64,000 nt of DNA from Liopterus haemorrhoidalis (GCA_963971575.1 OZ020616.1:40700250-40764249); one strand, 5' to 3'. Shown: positions 11,044 to 22,401, numbered from the stretch's first letter. Numbers and translations are program-made. The notes: generated by a model from the sequence alone, not told the origin.

Positions 11044-11283
11044 CAGTTACTGACAAAATTGAACGTACAAAAGTTTTAGAAATATTCCTCTTAGGTAAAG
11101 ATGCCTATAAAACAGTTTATTTCAACCAATTATTTTTTATTTCTAAAATACATTTTAGAGATAGAAAACTATCATAAATAGTATAAAATTAAATAATATT
11201 TAGTAAACATTTGTTAAAGAAAACAAAAGATTTATACATTTTCAGAGACACAAAATTGAGCATACAAAAAGTAGTAATACTAA

Positions 11284-12316
11284 TTAAATAATTTGAAAAC
11301 AATCAGTCGCGTCACCTTTTGCTTCTATTACTGCTTCAAGGCGATTTGGCATAGACTGCACTAATTTTCCACAAACTTCTGCTGGTATATTATTCCATTC
11401 TTCTTGAAGTTTCGTTTTAAAATAATTTTAATTAGAAAATGAATTTGTTTTCATCCGAACTTATAATTCTCTCCATAAATTTTCAATTGGATTGAGATCA
11501 GGCGATTGTGGCGGTGTTTTGAGTAATTTTGATGCATTGTATAACAGCCATTCCTTTACAATAAGCGCGGTATGTTTGGGATCGTTATCTTGTTGAAAAT
11601 AATAAACTGGTGGCATATCTAATTTTTCTGCAGTAGCCGTAAGATTATTTTTCAAGATGTTTAGATATTTCCATTTATCCATGATCCCTTTTATAAATTC
11701 TAAATTACCTGGGCCGTTTGAGCCCATAGCACCCCACAACATAACTGATCCGCCTCCGTGTTTTACTGTCGGAACGGTATTAATTTTTTTAAATTCTGTA
11801 TTGGGCTTCCGCCAAATAATTTGTCTACCGTCCGACCCAAAAAAATTAATTTTCATCTCGTCAGAAAAAATAACTTTATTCCAGAAGCTAATTGGTTTGT
11901 TTACATACATTTTTGCAAATTTTAAGCGTTTCTTTTTATTCGTTTTTGAAATCAATGGTTTCTTGCGTGCAATTCGTAGTTATTTTTCCGGAGTACTCGG
12001 CGGACTGTTTCTACTGAAATTTGTTTATTTAATCTTTGTATCAATTCTGTGTTAACAGAGGTACAGTAATTTTAGGATCTTGCTTGATTTTTCGCCAAAT
12101 AAATCTTTCATCCACAGTTGATAACAATTTTTTTCTGCCTCTGCCCGTTTTGTTTTTGATAGTACCTTCATATTTAAATTTATTTATTATTTTTTGAATT
12201 GTGGAATGTCTTCGGTTTACAATATCACCTATTTCACGCATCGTATGGCCCCAGGCGTATAATTTAACTATTAGTTTTCGTGTAGATTCGTCAGTCTGTT
12301 TACGTTTATTTTCCAT
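11284..12316 (-). pseudogene. Tc1 transposase, frameshifted
   Basis: The frame starts with ATG at 12316. It has a helix-turn-helix region (KLIVKLYAWGHTMREIGDIV) and a GRGRKK basic motif, so it would bind the element ends. After a frameshift near 12050 it reads LIQRLNKQISVETVRRVLRK. A second shift near 11955 leads to VIFSDEMKINFFGSDG (first Asp), then YYFQQDNDPKHTALIVKEW (second Asp) and SPDLNPIENLW (Glu). The Asp-Glu spacing is 34 residues, the Tc1 DD34E signature. A stop at 11461 and more shifts break the tail, which resumes as LQEEWNNIPAEVCGKLVQSM. All catalytic residues remain, but the gene has about four lesions. Confidence 0.88.
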
Positions 12317-12380
12317 TATAATAGAAACAAAATCACTGTACTTGAATATGGCCTAATGCAAACTAAACTAATGAAAAAAC

Positions 12381-12904
12381 CAGGGCTTCGAACCGGAACT
12401 GAACCGAAAACCGAAAACCAAAAAAAACCGTTATTTTTGTAGGAACGAAAACCGGAACTGAACCGAAAAAAAATATCGGTTTATATCGGTTCAGATAACG
12501 TTTATATTAGTGAATATAAAATAAATTTTATTTAAGATTATTTTTTAAACTGATGAGCAGAAACAAATTGTAATTCGTTATTTTTTAACTGATAATTAAA
12601 AAAATGCGCTTCTATTATTTCGCGGGAGGGAGGTTGAACGCCCAGAACCCCCCTGGCAGCGACCTTGGTATGATTATCACAGAATAAGGAATAAAATGTT
12701 CTTCTAAATTATAGTAGAAAATAAATTTCTAATACAAATAAAACCATTTAAAAATTTATCACTCGGAACTGAACCGAAAACCGAAAACCGAAAAAAACCG
12801 TTATTTTTGCTGGAACGAAAACCGAAACCGAACCGATATATATATTTTTTTAATTGAACCGGAATGAAAACCGAAACGAAAAAAAATAACGGTTCGAAGC
12901 CCTG
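12381..12904. mobile_element. Non-autonomous hAT element inside the Tc1
   Basis: The terminal repeats are CAGGGCTTCGAACCG and its exact complement, 15 bp. Both sides carry the 8-bp duplication GAAAAAAC (12373-12380 and 12905-12912), the length made by hAT transposases. The interior has no coding frame and repeats a GAACCGAAAACCG-rich block near each end (about 12397-12460 and 12763-12830), likely subterminal binding sites. It lies between the Tc1 transposase start and the right arm, so it arrived after the Tc1. Confidence 0.92.
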
Positions 12905-13211
12905 GAAAAAACCATCTGTTGCAAGATAAAACCTATGCAATATAATTTCAGGAAAAGACAGGTCTTAAATCAATCAAAATTAACTAGCATGCTCAATTTT
13001 GTGTCTCTAAATAATTATTATTTTTAGTTTTCTTTAACAAATTTTTAACAAATATTACTATACTTTATACTAATTTGTAATAATTTTGGATCTGCAAGGT
13101 GTATTTTATAAATAAAAATTAATAGGTTTTAAAAAAATCTGTTTTATAGTCACCGTTTTATTAAAAAGTATCTTTGTCAAATTCTTGTATGCTCAATTTT
13201 GTGAGTAACTG

Positions 13212-13387
13212 TAGCTGAAATGATTGCAATAAAATTATGTTTAGAATATATAAAAAAACAACCTGGGAAATCATAATAGATATATAATCTTTACAGACAG
13301 CAAAACTACAGTACAAAAATTAAAATACACATATAGTTTATACACTGAATTCATCAGAAACTCATGGAATGAAGAATACGTAAAATA
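13212..13387 (+). pseudogene. I-type LINE RNase H gene, part 2
   Basis: It continues the frame broken at 11043: LAEMIAIKLCLEYIKKQPGK, with E as the second RNase H acid. A small indel near 13280 shifts to IIFTDSKTTVQKLKYTYSLY, where FTDSK is the third acid block. It ends at a stop at 13387. The downstream CCHC region is not attached here. Confidence 0.78.
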
Positions 13388-13667
13388 ACAGCGAATTTGG
13401 TATGTGTAAATGAAAAGAAGTTCGCTTTCGTTGAAGTACCGATCAGTATCCGTAATTCAATGAAAACTCGGGATCGATCTTATTCAGTATGAACACGTAT
13501 TTAAAATTTAAGTGACTTCACTTGCAAGAATGAACAGGTTTTAAGGTTAGAATATTGTAAAAAGAATTTTAGTTAATAGGAACATTTGGACGAATCTATT
13601 CCACCACGTTCACTCGCTGTCACCATTATTAGACCCAGTTACGAATAAACATGTCCGTTGTAAAATA

Positions 13668-13847
13668 GCACCGATACTAGAAAAATTAAAGGAGAACCGG
13701 TTAAGATGGTATGTACATATTATGAGATGGAACAATGACAACGTAGTCAGGAAAATAATGGACATGGAGGCTCATAAGAAAGATCTTGTCTACCCAAAGC
13801 AAACAAACATCAATCGAGAAACATCTCACGATGTTAAAATTAAATGA
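13668..13847 (+). pseudogene. C-terminal fragment of RTE-like LINE
   Basis: One frame reads APILEKLKENRLRWYVHIMR and VVRKIMDMEAH. This matches the RLRWxGHVxR and following region near the end of insect endonuclease-reverse transcriptase LINEs; the 49.5-kb element has WKWAGHVARM there. Gly-His is changed to Val-His. Only about 60 codons remain. Confidence 0.6.
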
Positions 13848-13849
13848 CA

Positions 13850-14600
13850 CTGAAACCCAAGTCAGAAATCTGTATTATAGCTTTGAAAATGGTGAACGTC
13901 GAGACATGCAACATCTTGCTGACTGTACAACGAATAAAAATATTAGTGAAACTTTAAAAGGCTTGATTTAAGAACCAATTACCGAACTAATCTCTTGACG
14001 AGTACGGTTTAGATACGTTCAACATACATGTTTTTAAATGCACCCAATGTGTTCTTTCGTTGAAGTGTTTTAAAGTTTATACGAAAAGAGCAAAGTTAAA
14101 TGGGTGAAGAATGTATATGGGTGGTTGAAAGAGAGTGCAGTTTTCAGTAAAGTTCGGATGAGAACAAGAGAACATCCTCAAACCGAGCGGAATGTTTGAT
14201 TCTGACATCTGCAGTAAATATGACACAAACAATGCAAGTGGAAAATAGGATTGCAGTAACACAACTTCCGGTAAACATCTGATTTGAAACTATACCTTGG
14301 AACAATGATTATTAAACTGTGGGACAAGGTTTAATTAATATCTGTTACATTTTACAAAGGGTTACAAACACTGACGTCCATATTATTTTCTCATAAACGT
14401 CCCACAGCAGTCTCTACGAAAGGTAGTGCTAAACTCAACCGTCAATACTGCTGATGAATAGATTTTTTCACTCCAAGAAAGAGAAGATCCAAGTATACAA
14501 CTCCTACAATATTTATGTCCAAAACCCAACATTTAGACTCAAACCGGTCATTAAGCGGAAAAATAAGACTTTTGTATTGAAAAGAGATGAAAAATATTTA
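13850..14600. other. Intergenic with one dispersed repeat
   Basis: 14370-14440 (TCTCATAAACGTCCCACAG and following) resembles 56270-56345 in the same orientation. No gene is visible. Confidence 0.45.
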
Positions 14601-14603
14601 TAT

Positions 14604-15549
14604 TAGGTGTGTGAATTAATTCGGTCCATTCTTGAGCCATTTCTCTATTTCTTCATAATTTTAGCTCGTGTACCATCGATCTGAACAAGTTTTAATCTGA
14701 TGGAGCAATGTCTGGTGAATACGGCGAGTCCGTTCCAGGTGAAAACGTCCCAGACAAGTGCTTCTAAGGTGGCGTTCATAATCTTTCCAACATGTGGTCT
14801 AGTGTTATCATGCTGGAGGATCACTTTGTCGTGTCTTTTTGCATATTCCGTCCACTAATTCTACAATACGTTGCTTGAACGGAGCAATTCGGCAGTGATG
14901 ATTTGGCTTTGTTTTAATAGATACACTACACCTTTCTGGTCCCACCATATACAGAGAATTACTTTCTTGCCGTGAATATTCCGCTTTGGTCTCGATTCGG
15001 ATGGTTTTCCTGGCTCGCAAATGGATTTCCTTCATTCGAAATATATTCACTTTTCGTCTCCAGGCACAATACGATAAAAAAACCTTTTCTTTTTTGCCTG
15101 GCAAGCAAGATTTCAGACATGGTTTAGCGCCTCTCGATGTCGCCTCTCAATTCGTCGTCCTCGAACTTCTTCGGCTGACCTGGACGAGGTTTGTCATCGA
15201 CACTGAAATCATCATTTGTGAAACGTCGAAAACATTCTCTGCATGATTTATCGGTGGTAGCACTTTCACCATAAGCTTCTACGAGCATTCGATGAGCTTC
15301 AGCGGCTGATTTCTTCAAATGAAAACAGAAAATGAAAACTTCTCGGAAATGAGCTCGTTTGGCTCGAATTTCGACATTTTCGAATCAGATAAATACGATG
15401 TTATTGTTACAAACCCAAACTTTATCAACTGAATATTATTGCCGTGTATCAAAACTAAAACATAAAGCCGGTTGCAGACATTAGAGGTTAGAAAATTACA
15501 TAGTACAGCAATTGACCGCCAGATGGATCGAATTAATTCACAAAACTAA
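14604..15549 (-). mobile_element. Mariner element, deleted and degenerate
   Basis: The ends are TTAG(G/T)TxTGTGAATTAATTC inverted repeats, with TA on both sides (14602-14603 and 15550-15551). On the minus strand the transposase reads KKSAAEAHRMLVEAYGE, then VILQHDN (second Asp) and YSPDIAPSD (third Asp), in three frames. The C-terminal domain is missing, which explains 946 bp against the usual 1.3 kb. TIR sequence and protein fit the cecropia/mauritiana side of mariner. It is non-autonomous. Confidence 0.82.
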
Positions 15550-15656
15550 TATGAACATTTGACAGAAAGATATGATGCAAGAGTAATACTAGAATTATTG
15601 AATTTAAGACACATGGTTCTTATTTTTTAGGATTTTTTGTTTTTTTTTGTTTTTGT

Positions 15657-16750
15657 TTAATTTTCAAAGAAGTTCCCTTCAACAACCATACACTTGGCGA
15701 TTTTTTTCCTTCTACTTCTTAAAAGCTAATCTACTTTCGTAATACCTTCAAAATAATCATGAACTGTAGCGTCAAACTCTTCCTCAGACGAAAACCTCCT
15801 ACCCAGTTTTTTTTTTTTTTTTTTATCCCAAAAATTAGCCAAAATTCGCATATTGCTAAAACATGGGAGTATAGCGGGTGTTCTATTACGTTTATATTTA
15901 TTCACACCAAAAACTAGAGAGCTCAAAAAAATTATTCTGCTGCTATTAAGAGTTGGGGCTCAGGAACTTGAGCGCCTCTCAAGAGTTCCAAAAACACGTG
16001 GTTTTTACGAGTTTTTGTCAAAATAGAAGTGAGGGCCATTTTATTTGTCATATATGGCAGTGTTTCCCAACCGCCGGTCTGCGAGATTTTTTTGCCGGTC
16101 CGCGTGTTTTTTTGCCTGTCCGCAGAATTATTTTTATGTGCAAGTTTATAAAACAAAAAATTATGTTAATTTATAAAATACAATAATAATTACTTTCCAG
16201 AATAAACGATACAAATATCAAAAACATGATGTTAGTGGTAAATTTTATTACCTTTAGTCTTGAAAAGGCTAAAAAGCCCTTTTGCGATACACATTACTTT
16301 CTAAACTAGCCGGTCCGCGAATATTTTCTAGGTCACTTGCCGGCCCGCCATGAAAAAAAGGTTGGCAAACGCTGATCTATGGTATTTTGTAAATGAGAAC
16401 CTTTCATAATTTAAATAATTTTGTCTTCTGATCCTCCCCAAATTCCTAAATGCAAGCCTCGTGTCATAGCAAATTCTTACACGCTCAGCTTTTTGGAAAC
16501 TAGAAAGTTGTGGTACAAAACGACTAACAACTTTTTAAATTCAGGTGATCATATATGATTCTGTTAATAGCTGAGGTTCTAATCTTAGGTTGATGCTCTA
16601 CTACCGCATAAGTGGCTTTATTGTCTTCTTTAATTATCTTCTTAACAGCAGCAATTTTTTTTTTTTTGTAACAGCTGTAGGAGCATTTTGGTACTGAACA
16701 GAATTCCTGTCATTCAAATTCTTTATCCAACACTAAATTGTAGTCACAGA
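15657..16750 (-). pseudogene. Irritans-like mariner transposase, split by a hAT
   Basis: Reading minus, the N-terminal helix-turn-helix piece is KIAAVKKIIKEDNKATYAVV (about 16600), then RVRICYDTRLAFRNLG. After the inserted hAT (16058-16374) comes HPLYSHVLAICEFWLIFGIK, where the usual SPDLAPCDF has become SHVLAICEF. The tail GRRFSSEEEFDATVHDYFEG ends GNFFEN-stop at 15657-15659. Several frameshifts and a run of about 17 T/A interrupt it. The third catalytic Asp appears lost. No terminal repeats were found. Confidence 0.7.
16058..16374. mobile_element. Non-autonomous hAT element
   Basis: The termini are CAGTGTTTCCCAACC and the complement of CAGCGTTTGCCAACC (13 of 15 match). The 8-bp flanks AT(A/C)TATGG (16050-16057 and 16375-16382) agree at 7 of 8. 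The interior is GC-richer near the ends (GCCGGTCCGC repeats) and has no frame. It interrupts the mariner at 15657-16750. Confidence 0.85.
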
Positions 16751-16789
16751 AAGCGCTTGTTTATTTAAAACTGAATCTAAACTTTTATT

Positions 16790-18208
16790 GCACACATAGG
16801 CGTTTAAACAATTTTTAAAATCATAATAAATCATGATTCTCTGGTTAATTCCATATTTTGAATCACAACGATACTTTAAAAAATTAATTAATTGAGTTCT
16901 AACTTGCCAAGGAGACTGTCAAGGAGAATTGGAAGACAACAAATATGGTATAGGGAAATCGGCGAAACAGTGCAGTTGCGTCACTTGAAACGTCACAATA
17001 AAATGTGACGTCAGGTTTAGTATGGTTATATGATATCCATTTAACGAATGTAATATTTGAACGCCGTGATCCGCAACCCGCTGTACAGAACTATTGATAT
17101 ATTACTTTTTAAACTACCTAATACGTAACAAAATATTGTTTTCGGATTTAATTTGATTAAAATAAATTCAATTTATTAAGTTACGGTTTTGAACAGTTTT
17201 GGTAGAAATAAAGACATATGTAAATATTTTATTTAGTTTATTATTACCAAAGACTAGGAAAAACATGTTTTTAATTGGCATAATGAGCGTGTGTATCATA
17301 GTAAATAAGGAATCTTTTATAAAAAATACTAACCTAAGTTTAAAAACTTAACTTCAAATCACAGGTAAATAACTGCATAAAATTATAGTGCTACTTTTGT
17401 ATTCCACGACATACCTGATTTTCTTATTCTCAATAATTCTAGGGTGATCCACGTATTAAAAATTTTAAGATATATTTCTTTGATATATCATTTTTTCGCT
17501 TTTCAGATTACCTGATTCTGTTTAAAAACTGTTTGAAACTACTTGTATTTTTTTAATCCAATTTTCCCGATAAAAACTATTGCTCGTGTATTGTAGAAAT
17601 AATTTAACAGATTTTGTTTGATGTTAGTAAAGAACTTTTTTCAACAAAACAAACTATATGACAGCGTTAAAATTGCACTCACGGGAACAATCGAATCTGA
17701 GATTATATTGGTGGAACAGCGACTGTGATTCATGCGAATTTGTAGTGAAAATAGTGTCGTCTAGTTTCATGTGAGAGCTTTATTCGCTACATATAATTGT
17801 AATTTTCTGAGAAATTAATTATTTCTTAGTTAAAATACTTGTTTCTGACGTTTATATTAAAATAGTAAGTCACGTGTACGTAAATTACATAATGTATTAC
17901 ATTGTCAGCAGTTTGACATGCGTCTATATGGGTATCTAACCAACATAGATACATTATTAACCGATATCTTTTTTTTAAGTAGAATACGTGTTTGTCCACA
18001 GCTAGTTATAGGGGGTAGTTCCAAGAAATCGAGTGTAACGAAATTATAATAGATTTAAAACGCTTACTATTACACGTACAATAGTCGGAGGCATATGGCA
18101 ACAGTATCACGTTATAGACCATAGATTTATGCATCATACTTACTGCGACTTATCGCGACTTTGAGTTTGAGAAGGCGCCGGAAAGTGTAAGTACGTGAAG
18201 CAACCTTA
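16790..18208. other. Intergenic, nothing recognised
   Basis: About 1.4 kb of AT-rich sequence with no frame over 60 codons and no clear repeat structure. Confidence 0.55.
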
Positions 18209-18770
18209 TGCCGGGTTTACATTGGTAGAGTAAAAGAGCTAGTAACTAGCGCAAGTAACTAAAAACTAGTTACTATCCCTGTGTAAACAGTTGACAATGT
18301 GACAAGAGTACTAGTTTCTAGTAATTGGGCTAGGATAGCAGCTAGCTCGTCGACGTATTTACTAGCTACTGTCTTTTCCCCCACTACGCAAAATTGATTT
18401 ATTTCAAATTGGCGGCAAGCGGTAACCTGTCATAACAAATAGGAAAAAAAAAACATATCTGGTAAGTTACAATTTATTTACATAAATTGCGTAACATTGA
18501 TTTATTAATTGATGATTTTTGAAATCATCTGTGAAATAACTGCCTTTGATACACGAAAAAGATGTTGTAGACTACAATAACTATTTCCTGTGGCTAGGAA
18601 ATAAAGCGTTAATTCCAATTTTATTTTTGCTGGAATCGCATCCCTTATTAGTGTATCAGTTCGTTGTATTAATGGACTAATTAAATTTAATAGCCTATTA
18701 AAATCATTTGGTATCATTCTTAAACACAGTCTGTACTTTTTTTGATCTACCACAGCTAATTCACGAAATA
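18209..18770. mobile_element. PIF/Harbinger element, copy 1, right end missing
   Basis: It starts TGCCGGGTTTACATTGGTAG after TTA, as for Harbinger's 3-bp TWA targets. The next 450 bp align with copy 2 at 53952-54440, including AGTTACTATCCCTGTGTAA. It diverges from copy 2 after about 18765, so the right terminus is lost. Confidence 0.8.
18505..18753 (-). pseudogene. Harbinger transposase N-terminal part
   Basis: The 82-codon frame includes RLCLRMIPNDFNRLLNLISP, IRDAIPAKIKLELTLYFLAT and YCSLQHLFRVSKAVISQMI. This is the region before the DDE domain of HARBI1-like transposases (FLRM..F..LL....RDAI....L..TL.FLATG.SY.SL...FRV). The DDE acids are absent. The frame is open, but only a fragment of a protein of about 350-400 residues is present. 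Confidence 0.8.
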
Positions 18771-18848
18771 GAAGAGATCATACAAATAGGAGAGATCAAA
18801 ATGATATTACGCGACTTGTATTAACCATACACTAGCTACCTATAAATA

Positions 18849-19068
18849 CAGAGTGATTATTTAATGGCGAGACGACGTCACTGGAAGTTTTAATAATTTG
18901 CCGTTTCATACACATCGTAGCAGGCGATTATGCACGCATGTGCGTAGTAGACACTTCCGCCATCTCCAAATTATTGAGTCAATGATTTCCTGCCATTCTT
19001 TTATTTGATTTTCTATTATTTTATTTGATAATTCGGTGACGTCGTCTCGCCATTAAATAATCACTCTG
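18849..19068. mobile_element. 220-bp MITE with perfect 33-bp inverted repeats
   Basis: Arms 18849-18881 and 19036-19068 are exact complements beginning CAGAGTGATTATTTAATGGC. TA flanks both sides (18847-18848 and 19069-19070). The TA target and CAG start suggest mobilisation by a Tc1/mariner-type transposase. There is no coding frame. The perfect arms suggest a young insertion. Confidence 0.92.
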
Positions 19069-19084
19069 TACATTGTAAAAAAGA

Positions 19085-19215
19085 AAATATCACAGAATGC
19101 CAGAACTGCAGAACAAGATTAGATGTTAAACATATAATTAACGTCTGTCCTAAATATCTGGCTGAGAGGTTAAGATATAAGGTGCCACTCAAAGAAGCTC
19201 TAAAGCCTGTAATAC
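19085..19215 (+). pseudogene. I-type LINE C-terminal zinc-knuckle fragment
   Basis: The frame reads ITECQNCRTRLDVKHIINVC and PKYLAERLRYKVPLKEAL. C-x2-C-x9-H-x4-C is the terminal zinc-knuckle-like motif after RNase H in I/R1-type LINEs. It directly follows the MITE, which probably inserted into this fragment. Confidence 0.65.
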
Positions 19216-19221
19216 ATGATG

Positions 19222-19460
19222 CGATTTCTCGTTTTGAATCTCGTACGAGTTATCGTACGATAAATATTCCTAACGGTATCGGCCACGTGACTATGCGCAA
19301 TAATCTACTGCGTCGATATCTGTTCATTTCTATACAATATTTCAGGTCTGGAGCATAAATATTGGATGGTTTTCAATATCGTACAAGATCTCGTACGAAA
19401 ATCCTGTAGTACACGATACAATAATTCTTGTACGATAAATCGTATTCATTCACGAGACTT
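19222..19460. repeat. Cluster of CGTACG-type palindromes
   Basis: CTCGTACGAG, ATCGTACGAT, CTCGTACGA, GTACACGATAC and TTGTACGATAAATCGTA crowd two short zones separated by about 120 bp. It splits two I-type LINE pieces and may be an inserted small element, but I could not define its ends. Confidence 0.5.
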
Positions 19461-20190
19461 TGATATACAACATATTGCACAAATTATATATGTAGCTCAG
19501 ACTAATGGTTTGTATTTATATTTCTGTGGATCAAATCTCATCAGGGAATATCTTTGGGGAACGATAAGGCTGATTATTTAGCAAAAGAAGCGGCAATTTC
19601 ACAAATTAATCAAGTGACATATAATGTATAAATTTCCCGTCGGGATATTTATAATACTATAAATAGTAATATAAATTCAGAGTGGGTAAAAGAATGGACC
19701 GCTTCATGTATTTATAAAGGAAGACAATACGCAGCCATTGAAAAGACACCATTAAAAAAACCTTGATTCTACAAAATTGCAGCAGAACGCAATCTTATTA
19801 CAACCATATGATTGCTCATCTCCATAGAATTGGTGTACTTTCATCGCCTTTTTGTAGCTGTGATAATACATCGACTGGTATCCTGGACCATATTTTTTCA
19901 ATGCCCGACATATGCACGTCACAGGCTAACATTTTTACAAAATTTATTACCAATTTAAAAAAAAACTCCAACCAAATTATTCGACATATTAAACGATAAA
20001 AGAACTTATAAACACATTTCAAAATTCATGAAAATTTCAAATATAACATAATTTATAATTTATTTGTTATGTATTATATATATATCCTTGTTATAAAATT
20101 TATAATTATTATTTATGTTTTGTAAATGTATATTGAAGCTGGCTAATATGGCGTCTTATGCCGATGGCCAATAATAAATGAATAAAAAAA
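19440..20190 (+). pseudogene. I-type LINE RNase H C-terminal part and 3' end
   Basis: SHQGISLGNDKADYLAKEAA is the last RNase H block, with the fourth catalytic Asp. It is followed by INSEWVKEWTASCIYKGRQY, then, after stops and a frameshift, MIAHLHRIGVLSSPFCSCDN and a zinc-knuckle-like C-C-H pattern. The element ends near 20190 in A-rich sequence. At least three in-frame stops are present. It is related to the LINE at 10538-13387. Confidence 0.75.
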
Positions 20191-21378
20191 AAAGTAACAA
20201 TGCAAGTCATCTCTCCAATTTTCTAAATTATTTAAAAGCAATACATTTATTCTACAAAATATAATAATACCAACAAAACTGCTACCCTGACACCTACTCA
20301 GAGAATGAAACAACGTTAATGGATGTTACGTTGTTCTTTTTTTGAACTGAATTTTTTGTTTTGACAAACAAAAAAGAAAAAACAACTTCAAACAATGCGT
20401 GACAGTGACTTAATAATTGGAGGTGAAAATGCAAAGCTTGTTTGTGCTTGCCCCGATCCAGTTCCTGTCTCCGCGATGTATCTAGAAACCCAGTATCATT
20501 ATTCAATAGACACACCTTGCATTAGATTAATATTGAATTGAGGTATCAAGGCATAAATATACCTCATCCAGACTGTCTATATTTGTATCGTTCTTTTGTT
20601 TAACGATATCTTGATTGTAGGTATTGTCTACAACAAATAGATCATATAATACATTACTCTACTCAATGTAATATATTGTTTAATAATTACAGTCATGCTT
20701 TAGAGGCCAATGGACTGTATGACGTATTATAGAACAATGCGAATATTGCAAAACCGATCCAGTATTATATTCAACACAAAAGGATAAAGCAAAAAATTAC
20801 AAGGCAGTCAGATAATAATATATAAGAAGGAAAATGCGACAAGCATGATAATGAAGATGCTATATTAAAATTATGTTCTGAAAGGAACATGCCACAAAAT
20901 AGAAAAAAATAGATGGATATTGCTAGGGGTGACTATAGACCTTTTTTTTTGGATTATATTAAAATTACAGTTTGAGTTTAATAACAATGTTTTGTAATTG
21001 TTATTATCTGAGGGCAGTACAATTAAATGGAAGGAATGTAGCAAATTGATAGTCGATGTATTATTACAAGTCATACTATGAGCACCGTCTTAGTGAAGTT
21101 GGCCCAACTATTTAAATCATGAAAATTGTGAATTTATGTTAAAATAAAGAAAGTATAATTTAAGATAAATGGTTTTTAATATAACAGTACTTTGTTAAAA
21201 GTATTTCACTAAAATATTTTCCGATATTTTCAATTATAAGTTATCATATATCCAGAAGAGAAGACTGCATGGAAAGGTAAATCAGGCAAGGGGTAGTAAA
21301 TAGACGTCGATTGAGGCAGATATCCCAAATCCTGGGTGAAACAAATGAAGCTGTAAGTCAACCACATACAAGAAACTC
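20191..21378. other. Intergenic, one dispersed repeat
   Basis: The block GTGAAGTTGGCCCAACTAT (about 21094-21112) recurs inverted near 23712-23735 with flanking similarity. No gene is recognised. Confidence 0.45.
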
Positions 21379-22250
21379 TGAGGTGTGTAAATTAAGTAAA
21401 TGGACTAATTTATTTATTATTTTTTTATTATTTGAATAGATTTACAATTCAATATTGTCTCCCTCAAAATAACTTCCTTGGGAAGCCACACAGCGCTGGA
21501 GATGGTTCTTCCAATCCTCATGGATATTGCTGAAACTCGGATACTGGAATAACATTCAGCTGGTCGGTTACGGACGTTTGAATTTCGAGTGTCCCAAAAT
21601 GACGTTCCTTGAGGTGATTTTTCAATCTTGGGAAGAGGAAAAAGTCACAAGGATTCAAGTCCAGTAAATAAAGAGGCTGAGGAGCCACAGGAAAGTTTTT
21701 ACTGGCCAAAAACTCGTTTATTGAAATTGCTGTGTAACAAGGCGCATTTTTCTCTACCCCAATTCATTGATCAAAATCTGATGAACGGTAGTGTGAGTCA
21801 AATTCAACTGTTCCCCGATTATTCTGACTGTAAACCGACGATCTGAACGCACAGGCTACCGGATTCTGTCGACATTATCATCGATTCTTGAAGATGAAGG
21901 CCTTCAGCTGCGTGATTCATCTTCAATCAAGTCTCTTCCTTCTGAAAATGTCTTAAACAACCAAAAACTTGGGTCAAAACACTGTCTCACACGTTGCACT
22001 CTGTCCAAGTCTGAAGCAAAACCTGATTGCACACCGTTGCTCTAAATGAATGACACTCATTTTTAGAACGCACTCGAAAAAACTGTTTCACGAAAAAAAT
22101 CGCTACGGACAATAAAATTACTTTAGCGAGTTGAAATTCGTACTGAAGGCGTATCACATGTTCACCTGCCGCTACTCTAAGTCCCGCATCCCAAATGTTG
22201 CCAGATCATACGCTATGTTGCTAGTCTGGTTACTTAATTTACACACCTCG
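21379..22250 (-). mobile_element. Mariner deletion derivative, copy A
   Basis: Inverted repeats (C/T)GAGGTGTGTAAATTAAGTAA bound 872 bp. Read on the minus strand, an N-terminal part is joined to a tail that reads NEFLASKNFPVAP, then NPCDFFLFPRLKNHLKERHF. Everything between the helix-turn-helix and the second catalytic Asp is gone. Copy B at 35672-36509 has the same architecture. The right flank is TA; the left flank is not. Confidence 0.82.
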
Positions 22251-22401
22251 TACACATCTGTTCAAAGACCGTGAAGCGCAAGCTCCAAAAACGAAAACTA
22301 TTGTGCCGACATGACGACACCAAATCCCCCTGTGAGGTAATGGATCGAAAAATAAGAAATAAAGAAAATGAGAGAGAGGGACAAATTTCCCTCCTAATAT
22401 A

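Larger units (their letters stand above)
11044..13211 (-). mobile_element. Tc1-family transposon with IR/DR ends
   Basis: The ends are long inverted repeats of about 220 bp (11044-11270 and 12985-13211), starting CAGTTACT(G/C)ACAAAATTGA. Each arm carries a second copy of the core (ACACAAAATTGAGCAT) about 200 bp inside, in the same direction as the outer copy (11244-11265 and 12988-13007). That is the IR/DR layout of Sleeping Beauty-like Tc1 elements, where transposase binds both direct repeats. TA flanks both ends (11042-11043 and 13212-13213). The length is 2168 bp, including a 524-bp hAT plus its duplication. Confidence 0.9.

Noticed and set aside
11657..12055. 132-codon plus-strand frame
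   Set aside because: Antisense shadow of the Tc1 transposase.
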